Origin: Streptomyces djakartensis
Lineage (GTDB): Bacteria; Actinomycetota; Actinomycetes; Streptomycetales; Streptomycetaceae
Direction: 5' to 3'
NCBI RefSeq assembly: GCF_014651075.1
Contig: NZ_BMWE01000019.1
Span: 62,001 to 126,000, forward strand
DNA length: 64,000 nucleotides
Positions 1-8,586 of the stretch are shown here, one piece after another. The notes under the pieces were generated by a model. It did not search any database. It had not been told where the DNA came from and worked only from the letters and a program-made list of their open reading frames with translations. The number at the start of each line of letters is the position of its first letter. The first letter of the stretch is position 1. The translations under genes and the position numbers were made by a program.

Positions 1-3000
1 GTCGAGGGCGACCGCGCGCACGCGGGCCAGCAGCGCGGTGAAGGCGGGGTCTCCGGACAGGTCGAGGCGCAGCGCGAGCGTGTTCACGAAGAAACCGAGC
101 AGGTGCTCGGCCCGTTCGGGGCGGTCCGAGATCGGGGTGCCGACGACGATGTCCGTCTGTCCGGTGACGCGGTGCAGCGTCGCCGCGTAGCCGGCGAGCA
201 GGGTCATGAACAGGGTGCCGCGGCTGTTCCTGCTCAACTCGCGTAAGCGGCTGGAGAGTTCCGGGTCCAGGGTGTGGAAGACCGCACGGCCGTTGGAGGT
301 CATCCGCGACGGGCGCGGCCGGTCGGTGGGCAGCGCCAGGACGGGCAGCTCGCCGCCCAGGATGCGGCGCCAGTACGCCAGGTCCTCCTCGGTCCCGCCG
401 CCGCTCGCGGACGCCGCCTGTTCGCGGGCGTGGTCGGCGTAGCTGAAGGTGAGGGCCGGGAGGCGGGGGGTGCCGCCCTCGCGTTCGGCCCGGTAGAGGG
501 CGGACAGGTCGCGGGCGAGGACGGTGGCGGAGGCCGCGTCGACGACGATGTGATGGAGGGAAAGGACGAGGACGTGCTCCGCGTCGGCGAGCCTGACCAG
601 CCGGGTGACGAACAGCGGGCCGTCCGCCAGGTCGAAGCGGCGTGCGCTCTCGGCCGACAGGACGTCGTGGAGAACGGTCCGTGGGTCGCCGGTGGCGTCC
701 ACGAGTTCGAAGTCGGGTTCGGCGGAGGCCCGCACCACCTGCCGGGGCTCGCCTCCCAGCTCCCGGAAGACCGTGCGCAGGCCCTCGTGCCTGGCGACGA
801 GGCCGCGCAGCGCCACCCGGAGCGCGGGCACGTCGAGGGGGCCGTCGAGACGTACCGCCTTGATCTCGTTGTAGGCGGTACGGCCCGGGAGCAGTCGCTC
901 CAGGAACCAGATCCGTTCCTGGCCCGGCGACAAGGGGGCGTCGGCGGGGGCGGGTCCGGCGGCCGAGGGTGCGGGGCCGGCCGGTGGGCGCTCCGGCGTC
1001 GTCGTCTCGGGTGCCGCGCCGGCAGCGGACGGATGCCGGTAGTGGCGGCGCAGGGCGTCCAGGTGTGAAAGGCCGGCGCGCAGTTCGTGCGCCGCGACCC
1101 CGAAGTCGACGAGCGCCACGATCTCGTCGGCTCCCGCCGCCGTCACCGCGTCCACCACCGGGCGGACGCTGTCCGCCGTGCCGATGAGGGCGCGCTGGTC
1201 GCAGTAGCGGCCGTAGGCGCGGCGGAACACCGTCTCCAGGTCGTCCTCGCTGAGCGCGGCCAGGTCGACGCTGTGCCCCAGGCTGTTGGTGACGCCGCTG
1301 AACAGGGACAGGGACGCGCGCATGTAGCGGGACAGCGGTTCGTACGCCTCCGTGCGCGCGGTGTCGCGGTCCGCGGCCAGGTAGGTGTGGAGCAGGACGG
1401 CCACCCGGCCGGTGTCCGGGTCCAGGCCGTGGCGGGCCCGGGTGCTCCGGTAGCGGGTGATGTTCTCCTGGAGCTGTTCGACGGTCTGGGTCATCAGGTT
1501 GGTGACGACACCCAGGTCGTGGCGGGCGGCCAGTTCGTACGAGGCGGGGTTGGCGACCACGGCGGTGTACAGGGGCGGGGCGTCCTGCACGGGCCGTGGG
1601 AAGAGCCGCAGGCCGGCCTCGCCGTCACCGGTGGTGCGGCGCACGGCGTCGCCGCGCCAGAACCTTCGTACCTCCTGCAGCTGCTCGTACATCAGCTCCT
1701 TGTGCCGGCCGAAGCGGTCGGGGAAGAAGGCGAAGTCCTTGGCGCTCCAGCCACTGGCGACGCCGATGCCGACCCGTCCGCCGGAGAGGTTGTCCACCAT
1801 CGACCACTCCTCGGCGACCCGGATCGGGTCGTGGAGGGGCAGGACGACGGAGCCGGCGTTGAGACGGATGCGCTCGGTCTCCCGGGACAGCGCGGCCGCG
1901 AGCACGGCCGGGTTGGGGAAGAGGCCGCCGAAGGAGTGGAAGTGGCGCTCCGGCATCCAGAGCGCGTGGAAGTCGTGCCGGTCCGCGAACCGGGCGACCT
2001 CCATGAGGAGTTCGTACTGGCCCTGGCGGGGGGCGGAGGTGTCCTGTGGGTAGTCGCCGAAGAAGTAGACGCTGAAGTCGGGTGTGCGCGGGGTGACTTC
2101 CTTCACGGCGTGCGTGCGCGGGGCGGATGCGGCCGCGGCGTTCCAGGCCATGGCGGCCACGGGGGTGGCGGCCGGTGGCTGCGGGCGCGGTGGGGCCGAG
2201 GCGGTGGATGCCGGTCGCGGAGGCGTGGACGGGGCCGGTGCCGGTGGCGCTGTAGTGGCCTCGGGCGGGGTCGGCCGCGGTGGCGCGGGCACGGTGGGTA
2301 CCGGCCTTCGTTGCGCTGTCCTCGGGGCCACCGGTGGCGTGCCCGGGAAGAAGCCCGCCGACCGCAGCTCGCGCAGCGAGTCCCGTACGGCGTCGGCGAT
2401 GAACTCGATGTCCGAGTCCGCGTGGGCGGTGGACAGGAAGAAGTTGCGCCACTCCCAGACGTGCACGCCGCGCAGCATCAGGTGGTGGTAGAGGAGCTCC
2501 ATGTCCGCGCGGTGCTCGAAGCGGAACTGCGAGCCGAAGTGGGTCATGCGCAGCGGGTACTCCTCGGCCTCGAAGAAGCCGTTGAGCGTGGCGGCCAGTT
2601 CGGCGGTGCGCGCGTTGAGGCGCTCCTGGAGGCGTGGGCTGTGTTCCCTGAGGTGGGTCAGTACGGCGCGTGCGGCGACCATCGACACCGGATGCTGGAT
2701 GTACGTGCCCCCGAAGAAGGTGGTGTCGGCGGGCGGATAGCTGTCGTCTCCGTACGACCAGTATCCGCCGTCGACCCCGTCCATGATGTCGGCGCGGCCG
2801 GCGATCGCGCCGATGGGGAAGCCACCGCCGAGCAGCTTGCCGTAGGTGGCGAGGTCGGGGGTGACGCCGTACAGCTCCTGCGCGCCGCGCGGCGCCGGAC
2901 GGAAGCCGGTCAGCATCTCGTCGAAGAGCAGCACGATGCCGTGACGGCGGGTCAGCTCCCGCAGTCGGCGGACGAACCCGGCCGGCTGGAGCGAGGGGTG

Positions 3001-3858
3001 CCGGCTCTGCACCGGCTCCACGACGACCGCGGCGATGTCGTCGGCGTGCCGGGCGATGGTCTCCAAGGCGGTGTCGCTGCCGTAGTCGAGGACCAGCAGA
3101 TCGGAGACGGCGGCCTGCGGTATGCCCCGGGAGACGGGCACGGTGGCGGTGCCGGCGCCGCTGCCGGAGGCCCGGCCGAGGACGTTGTCGGCGTGGCCGT
3201 GGTACGCGCCGAGGAAGGTGACGATCTTGTCGCGGCCGGTGGCGGCGCGGGCGAGGCGGATGGCCGCCGAGTTGGCCTCCGTACCGGAGTTGGCGAAGGC
3301 CACCCGTTCGAGTCCGGTGAGTTCGGCGAGGAGTTCCGCCGCCTCGCCGGTCTCGACGGTGCGGGGACCGAGCTGAATGCCGCGGGACAGGTGCTCACGC
3401 ACGGCCTCCGTGACGAAGTCCGGCTCGTGGCCGAAGAGAAGAACGCCGAAGCCCATGGTGATGTCGACGTACTCGTTGCCGTCGACGTCCTCCAGACGTG
3501 CCCCGCCGGCGCGGCGGCCCGCGATCGGGTACAGCATCTCCTTGGTGCCGCTGCGGAAGCCGACGACGGCACGGCTGTCGGCCAGGACGCGGCGGTAACG
3601 CTGGGCGATCCGCTTGGAGGTGGGCGTCCTGGCGGTGTACCGGCGGACGAGGTCGTCCAGGTGCTCCTGCTGGGAGCGCGGGGAGGCGTCCCGCACCATG
3701 CCGGAGGATCTCGCGACCGTCACCCGGGGCCCGTGGACCCGCGGCGGCGGGGCCGGAGCGGCGGCCCCGCCCATCTGCTCGGCGATGCGCTGCGACAGCT
3801 CGGTCATCGCCGCCAGGTCCTGGTCCAGTGCCGCGGATATACCGCTCAGCCCGGTCAC
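1..3858 (-). CDS. Hybrid NRPS/PKS tailoring protein: aminotransferase - luciferase-like monooxygenase - condensation domain (3' end off window)
   Basis: The GTG start overlaps the upstream PKS stop by 4 bases (GTGA), so the two are translationally coupled. In order, I see an N-terminal helical segment (about residues 1-30); a PLP aminotransferase of the glutamate-1-semialdehyde type (about 75-500) with a GTEANSAAIR motif, a DEMLTGFR motif and the Schiff-base lysine in YGKLLGGGFP (K341); a P/A-rich linker; a luciferase-like monooxygenase of the natural-product subgroup (about 590-930); and an NRPS condensation domain from about 970 with intact HHIVVDA (H1102-D1107). The frame is open to base 1, and adenylation and carrier domains are expected beyond. 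By family knowledge the aminotransferase converts a beta-keto thioester to a beta-amine and the monooxygenase probably hydroxylates the alpha carbon; the condensation domain would pass the product to an amino acid. The exact product is inference. Confidence 0.9.
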   Translation of the reverse strand, partial: MTGLSGISAALDQDLAAMTELSQRIAEQMGGAAAPAPPPRVHGPRVTVARSSGMVRDASPRSQQEHLDDLVRRYTARTPTSKRIAQRYRRVLADSRAVVGFRSGTKEMLYPIAGRRAGGARLEDVDGNEYVDITMGFGVLLFGHEPDFVTEAVREHLSRGIQLGPRTVETGEAAELLAELTGLERVAFANSGTEANSAAIRLARAATGRDKIVTFLGAYHGHADNVLGRASGSGAGTATVPVSRGIPQAAVSDLLVLDYGSDTALETIARHADDIAAVVVEPVQSRHPSLQPAGFVRRLRELTRRHGIVLLFDEMLTGFRPAPRGAQELYGVTPDLATYGKLLGGGFPIGAIAGRADIMDGVDGGYWSYGDDSYPPADTTFFGGTYIQHPVSMVAARAVLTHLREHSPRLQERLNARTAELAATLNGFFEAEEYPLRMTHFGSQFRFEHRADMELLYHHLMLRGVHVWEWRNFFLSTAHADSDIEFIADAVRDSLRELRSAGFFPGTPPVAPRTAQRRPVPTVPAPPRPTPPEATTAPPAPAPSTPPRPASTASAPPRPQPPAATPVAAMAWNAAAASAPRTHAVKEVTPRTPDFSVYFFGDYPQDTSAPRQGQYELLMEVARFADRHDFHALWMPERHFHSFGGLFPNPAVLAAALSRETERIRLNAGSVVLPLHDPIRVAEEWSMVDNLSGGRVGIGVASGWSAKDFAFFPDRFGRHKELMYEQLQEVRRFWRGDAVRRTTGDGEAGLRLFPRPVQDAPPLYTAVVANPASYELAARHDLGVVTNLMTQTVEQLQENITRYRSTRARHGLDPDTGRVAVLLHTYLAADRDTARTEAYEPLSRYMRASLSLFSGVTNSLGHSVDLAALSEDDLETVFRRAYGRYCDQRALIGTADSVRPVVDAVTAAGADEIVALVDFGVAAHELRAGLSHLDALRRHYRHPSAAGAAPETTTPERPPAGPAPSAAGPAPADAPLSPGQERIWFLERLLPGRTAYNEIKAVRLDGPLDVPALRVALRGLVARHEGLRTVFRELGGEPRQVVRASAEPDFELVDATGDPRTVLHDVLSAESARRFDLADGPLFVTRLVRLADAEHVLVLSLHHIVVDAASATVLARDLSALYRAEREGGTPRLPALTFSYADHAREQAASASGGGTEEDLAYWRRILGGELPVLALPTDRPRPSRMTSNGRAVFHTLDPELSSRLRELSRNSRGTLFMTLLAGYAATLHRVTGQTDIVVGTPISDRPERAEHLLGFFVNTLALRLDLSGDPAFTALLARVRAVALD

Positions 3859-6800
3859 TTGGCCGCCTTGCCGTTGAGCCGGTCCGTCACCGAGGCGGTC
3901 TGGAGGGCGAGCAGCTGGGAGAGCTGGGACATCATCTGCAGCTGTATCTGTGATATCTGGTGGATCTTGTCGGCGAGGCCCTCCAGCTCTTCACGGGTCG
4001 CGTACCGGGGAGCGGCTGCCGTGCCGGAGGGGGCGGGTTCCGCAGCCGGCGCCGCTGCGGCGGGCTGCGCCGGCTCGGACCGCCGCGCCGGGGACTCGGT
4101 GGGCGCCGTCCCGGTACCGCCCGGCATGTGGGCGACGATGAACTCCGCGAGCCGGCGCGGCGTTCCCGTCTCCTCGAACAGCTGCCGCATCGTCACCTTG
4201 ACCTGATGTCTCTGCTCCAGCTCGCGCAGTACACTGATCATCTGCAGCGAGTCGGCACCGAGGTCGAAGAAGGACGCGTCCGCGGCGATCTGCGACGGGT
4301 CCTCGCCGAGGTGCCGGGCGGTGGCTTCGACGATGCTGTGGAGTACGCGTGCGACCGCTGCCTCTTGCTGCACCACTTCTGTTCCCTTTCTCGCTGCTGT
4401 TCTCTTGCTCAGGGGCGTCAACCGGGGCCCCGTCCAGTGGTCCTTGTGCTGGAACCGGTATCCGGGCAGCGGGATGCGTCTGCCTCCGCTGCCGGCCAGG
4501 AGTGCCTCCCAGCCGACGTCCACTCCGGCACAGTGCAGTTCTGCGGCCGCGCCCCAGAGCGCGCCGAGCCCGGTGCCTCGGCGCAGGGACGGCAGTACCC
4601 GCACGTCGGGCAGCGCCCGGCGGGCCAGGCCGCTGAGGGTGGTGTGCGGTCCGATCTCGAGCAGCAGGCGGGGCCGCTGTGCGCCGACGCCGCGCAGCGC
4701 CTTGTCGAAACGGACGGGCTCGCGGGTGTGCCGCAGGAGGTGCTCCGAGTCCGGCCTCCAGCCGGGCGGGCGGGCCGATCCGTCCAGCGCGCTGACGAAC
4801 GGGACCCGCACGGGCCGGAACTCCACGTCGTCCAGGACCTTCCGGAACTCCTCCAGCATCGGTTCCATCAGCGCGGTGTGGAAGGCGCGGGTCACCGGCA
4901 GCCGTTGCCCCGGGGTGCCGCGTTCGTCCAGCAGCGCGCACGCCCGGTCGACGGCGGCGACGGGGCCGGCGAGGACCTGGGCGTGGTCCCCGTTGGTCAC
5001 GGCCGCCTCCAGTTGGTCGACCTCGGCCGTCAGGGCGAGTGCGGCCGCCCGGTCGAGCGCCACGGCCACCATCGCGCCCGGCGCGCAGCGCCGCCGCATC
5101 AGCCGGCCGCGTCGGGTGGTCAGCCGTACGCCGTCCTCGATCGACAGAGCTCCGGCCGCGTACAGCGCGGCGTATTCCCCGACGCTGTGCGCGGTCACGG
5201 CGTACGGTTCGGCGCCTGCGTCGCGCCACAGCCGGACGAGGGCGCATTGCAGGGCGAACAGCGCCGGCTGCGCGGTGTCCGTGTCGGGCGGCACCTCGCG
5301 TGGGCCGTCCGGCAGGTCATCCGCGCACAGCGCGGTGAGCAGTGAGTCACCGGTGAGGTCGCGGTGGAGCTGGTCGCAGGTGTCGAGGACCTCGCGGGCG
5401 GCTGGGAAACGCGCGTAGAGGGCGGCGGCCATGCCGGGGTACTGGCTGCCCTGTCCGGTGAACTGGAACGCCACACGCGGGGCGCCCTCCGCGGGCTTCG
5501 TCCCGGTGGTCGCCGCCGTTCCGGCTGTTCCGGCAAGCCAGGCATCGAGGGCGTCTGCGAGGGATCGGGGGGTGGAGCCGCGGACCGCGAGCCGGTGGCG
5601 GCCGTGGGCACGGCCGAGGGCGGCGGTGGTGACCAGGTCCGCCAGGTGCGGGGCTGGTGGCCTGCGTAACCGGTCGCTGAAGGCGCGGGCGTTGTCCGCG
5701 AGGGCCTGCGGGCTGCTGCCTGACACCAGCAGTACGTCCGGCGGGGAGAACGCGCCGGTCCTGGGCGCCGGTTCGGGCGCCTCTTCCAGGATCAGATGGA
5801 CGTTGGTGCCGCCGACGCCGAGTGAGGTGAGGCCCGCTCGGCGCGGTACGCCGCTCGCGGGCCAGGGCCGTGCGGTCCTGGGGATGTAGAAGGGGCTGTG
5901 GTCGAGGTCGATGAGCGGGTTGGGCTCGCTGAAGTTCGCCATCGGCGGGATCACCGCGTGGCGCAGCACCAGCAGGGCCTTGACGAGGCCGGCGAGGCCG
6001 GAGGCGGCGTCGAGATGGCCGATGTTGGCCTTAGTGGAGCCGAGGGCGCAGTAGCCGTCGCGGTCGGTGTCCTCGCGGTAGGCGCGGGCCGCGCCGTCGA
6101 ACTCGATCGGGTCGCCCTTGAGGGTGCCGGTGCCGTGGGTCTCCAGGTAGCCGATGGTGTCCGCGCCGACGCCCGCGCGCCGCAGCGCCTGGCGGATGGC
6201 CGCGCGCTGGCCCTCGGCGCTCGGGGCGGTGAACGCCTTCTTGCCAGCGCCGTCGTTGCTGATGCCCCAGCCCCGGACGACGCCGTGGACGGTGTCGCCG
6301 TCGGCGACGGCCCGGGCCAGCCGCTTCAGTACGACGGCCAGGACGCCCGTGCCTCCCACGGTGCCGTCGGCGCGGGCGTCGAAGGCCCTCAGCCGGCCGG
6401 ACCGGGACAGGATCGATCCCTTGACGTAACGGTAGCCCAGGATCTGCGGCACATGGACGGCGGTGGCGCCGACGAGGGCGATGTCGCAGTCACCCATGAG
6501 CAGCGACTGGGCGGCCGTCTGCACACCGACGAGAGAACTGGAGCAGCCGGTCTGGAGGTTGACGGCGGGTCCGGTCAGGCCCAGTCGGTAGGCGACCCGG
6601 GTGGCCGTGAAGTCGGCTTGGTTGCCGACCGTGATCTGCATGCCGGCCGTCCAGTCGGAGACCGTGTGGGCCGGGAACACGTTGTTGAGGAGGTAGTTCT
6701 GGAACGTGTACAGGTGATATCCGGTGCTGGCGTAGACGCCGACGCGGGTGCCGTCCCGTTCGTCCGGATAGCCGGCGTTCTCCAGGGCGTGCTGGGCGCA

Positions 6801-7097
6801 CTCCAGGAACATGCGGTGCTGCGGGTCCGTGAGCCGGGCCTCGCGGGCGCTCATCCCGAAGTGCTGGGCGTCGAAGCCGGCGATGTCGTCCAGCACTCCG
6901 GAAGCGCCGACGAAGTCCTCCGCGCCGTACTCCGCGGCGGGGACGCCGGCGGCGGCCAGCTCCTCGTCGGTGAAGCGGGTGACGCAGTCCGTGCCGTCCC
7001 GGACGATCCGCCAGAGTTCCTCGGGTGTGTCGGCGCCCGGCAGCCGGAAGGCCATTCCGATGACGGCCATCCGCGGGTCCAGATCGGTGGTGCTCAT
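3855..7097 (-). CDS. Type I polyketide synthase module, KS-AT-ACP
   Basis: Single-module modular PKS of 1080 residues. The ketosynthase (about 8-440) has the active-site Cys in TGCSSSL (C185; Gly replaces the usual Ala before it) and both histidines, ETHGTGT (H321) and KANIGH (H361). The acyltransferase (about 540-840) has GQGSQYPGM, AHSVGEY (S638) and RAFH (737-740), the malonyl-type signature. The ACP (about 905-990) carries the phosphopantetheine Ser in LGADSL (S950). There is no KR, DH or ER, so the beta-keto group is left for the next protein's aminotransferase. The last ~45 residues form a Gln/Leu-rich helix that looks like a docking element. No loading domain is present, so the starter acyl group must come from another protein. 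The gene contains one TTA codon (L477). It overlaps the exporter gene upstream (ATGA) and the hybrid gene downstream (GTGA). Confidence 0.95.
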   Translation of the reverse strand: MSTTDLDPRMAVIGMAFRLPGADTPEELWRIVRDGTDCVTRFTDEELAAAGVPAAEYGAEDFVGASGVLDDIAGFDAQHFGMSAREARLTDPQHRMFLECAQHALENAGYPDERDGTRVGVYASTGYHLYTFQNYLLNNVFPAHTVSDWTAGMQITVGNQADFTATRVAYRLGLTGPAVNLQTGCSSSLVGVQTAAQSLLMGDCDIALVGATAVHVPQILGYRYVKGSILSRSGRLRAFDARADGTVGGTGVLAVVLKRLARAVADGDTVHGVVRGWGISNDGAGKKAFTAPSAEGQRAAIRQALRRAGVGADTIGYLETHGTGTLKGDPIEFDGAARAYREDTDRDGYCALGSTKANIGHLDAASGLAGLVKALLVLRHAVIPPMANFSEPNPLIDLDHSPFYIPRTARPWPASGVPRRAGLTSLGVGGTNVHLILEEAPEPAPRTGAFSPPDVLLVSGSSPQALADNARAFSDRLRRPPAPHLADLVTTAALGRAHGRHRLAVRGSTPRSLADALDAWLAGTAGTAATTGTKPAEGAPRVAFQFTGQGSQYPGMAAALYARFPAAREVLDTCDQLHRDLTGDSLLTALCADDLPDGPREVPPDTDTAQPALFALQCALVRLWRDAGAEPYAVTAHSVGEYAALYAAGALSIEDGVRLTTRRGRLMRRRCAPGAMVAVALDRAAALALTAEVDQLEAAVTNGDHAQVLAGPVAAVDRACALLDERGTPGQRLPVTRAFHTALMEPMLEEFRKVLDDVEFRPVRVPFVSALDGSARPPGWRPDSEHLLRHTREPVRFDKALRGVGAQRPRLLLEIGPHTTLSGLARRALPDVRVLPSLRRGTGLGALWGAAAELHCAGVDVGWEALLAGSGGRRIPLPGYRFQHKDHWTGPRLTPLSKRTAARKGTEVVQQEAAVARVLHSIVEATARHLGEDPSQIAADASFFDLGADSLQMISVLRELEQRHQVKVTMRQLFEETGTPRRLAEFIVAHMPGGTGTAPTESPARRSEPAQPAAAAPAAEPAPSGTAAAPRYATREELEGLADKIHQISQIQLQMMSQLSQLLALQTASVTDRLNGKAAK

Positions 7098-8353
7098 CTG
7101 TCGTGCCCCTCCGTCACCGTGGGCTGGTCACGGCCTGCCGCATCCCCCGCTGGCGGGGTGGGTCCGCCCCGCCCGGCCAGCCACACCAGCAGGGCCGCGC
7201 ACAGGACGATCGCGAGGCCGTGGAAGGCGGCCACCACCTGCAGCGGGGAGAAGTTCTCCAGGAGCGCGCCGCTCACGAGCATGCCGAGGCCGAAGCCGGT
7301 GTTCTCGGCGGAGGCGGACAGCCCGAAGAGGCGGCCACGCTGGTCGTCGGGGGCGGTCTGCAGCCTCGACACGTAGACGATCTCGGTGAATCCGTCGGCG
7401 GCTCCGGCGACGAGCGCGGCGATGACGGCGGGCACGGTCGGCATCCCGCTGAAGACCATGATGAACCCGGCCGACATCACGCAGGCGCCGAGCGCGAAGG
7501 CCCGCTCCCCCGGTGTCCGCCCGGATTTCCCGGTGACCCGGCCGATCACCTGCTGGGCGACGATGTTGCCGATGGCCCAGGTGGCCCAGAACTGGCTGAT
7601 GAACGTGGCCGGGTGGTCGGGGTCCAGGCTGCTGGAGTAGATGGGCAGGGCGACGTTGTGGGACGAGGAACCCAGTCCGTCGACCGCCCGGATGGCGATC
7701 ATGGCCATCAGCAGCGGAGCGGTGCCCAGCAGCATCCGGACCGTCAGGCGCGCGGCGCCCGATGCCTTCGCTGAGTCACCGCCCGCGGCGTCCATGGCCG
7801 CCCGGGTGCGTACCGGCAGCAGGAACAGCACCGTCGCGGAGACCAGGAACGTCGCGGCGTCCAGGGCGAACGCGGCGGAGTAGCCGAGTTGCGCCACGAC
7901 CACGCCCGACGAGGCGAAGCCCGCGATCATGGCGAGCGAACGCCCCGTCACCAGCAGCCCGTTGGCCCGGACGCGGTGCTCCGCGCCGACGATCTCGGGG
8001 ATGCTGGTGCGCAGGGCCACCTGGGAGAGGGTCGAGCAGCCGCCCGTGACCACGGCCAGGACGTACAGCAGGCCGGGGCGCACGCCGTCGGGGGCGAGCA
8101 GCAGGGACAGCAGTGCCAGCGCCTGGCACAGGTCGGCGCCGACCATCAGGCGCTTGCGGTCGCAGACCGAGACGAGCCGCCCGCTCACCCAGCCCGACAC
8201 GACGCTGGTCGCCAGGCGTACGGCCATGAACAGGCCGGCGGCCAGCGCGCTGCCGGTGGCGTCGTAGACGAAGACGTTCAGCGCCACCATGTTCAGGTAA
8301 CTGCCGTACGCCGAGATGCCGTTGCCCAGGACGAGCAGACGGAAGTACCTCAT
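7094..8353 (-). CDS. MFS exporter of the polyketide/peptide cluster
   Basis: A 419-residue integral membrane protein with about 12 hydrophobic segments and the conserved basic loop after TM2 (SGRLVSVCDRKRLM). It resembles the actinobacterial MFS_3 multidrug/enterobactin-exporter-like group. A GGGAAGGTGC ribosome site precedes the ATG. Its stop overlaps the PKS start (ATGA), placing it first in the operon MFS, PKS, AMT-LLM-C, so the promoter should lie in 8354-8586. I infer export of the cluster product and/or self-protection; the substrate cannot be read from sequence. The 233-bp upstream gap shows no operator that I recognise. Confidence 0.88.
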   Translation of the reverse strand: MRYFRLLVLGNGISAYGSYLNMVALNVFVYDATGSALAAGLFMAVRLATSVVSGWVSGRLVSVCDRKRLMVGADLCQALALLSLLLAPDGVRPGLLYVLAVVTGGCSTLSQVALRTSIPEIVGAEHRVRANGLLVTGRSLAMIAGFASSGVVVAQLGYSAAFALDAATFLVSATVLFLLPVRTRAAMDAAGGDSAKASGAARLTVRMLLGTAPLLMAMIAIRAVDGLGSSSHNVALPIYSSSLDPDHPATFISQFWATWAIGNIVAQQVIGRVTGKSGRTPGERAFALGACVMSAGFIMVFSGMPTVPAVIAALVAGAADGFTEIVYVSRLQTAPDDQRGRLFGLSASAENTGFGLGMLVSGALLENFSPLQVVAAFHGLAIVLCAALLVWLAGRGGPTPPAGDAAGRDQPTVTEGHDR

Positions 8354-8586
8354 GCACCTTCCCTCGGGTCCGCACGAAGGGTGTGGCTATGGGGTCCGGG
8401 ATCGCCCTGTCGCCCCGTCGCGCGCGCCACGGGGAAGCGGCTGCGCAGGAACCATCCCCCCAATACGCCGCCGGACAGCGGCCATTGGTCCGCAACCCAA
8501 GCAGAACCGAACCGAAGCGTTCAAGACTCGGGGGTGGTCCAGACGACTTCCGGTCCGCATTTGGCGATTTCGGAGCGCCGCGGTCG

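Noticed and set aside
1087-4206. Very long plus-strand open frame (over 1000 codons)
   Set aside because: It is antisense to the aminotransferase/monooxygenase and PKS genes, has no recognisable motif, and is Gly/Arg/Val-rich as expected of a shadow frame in high-GC DNA.
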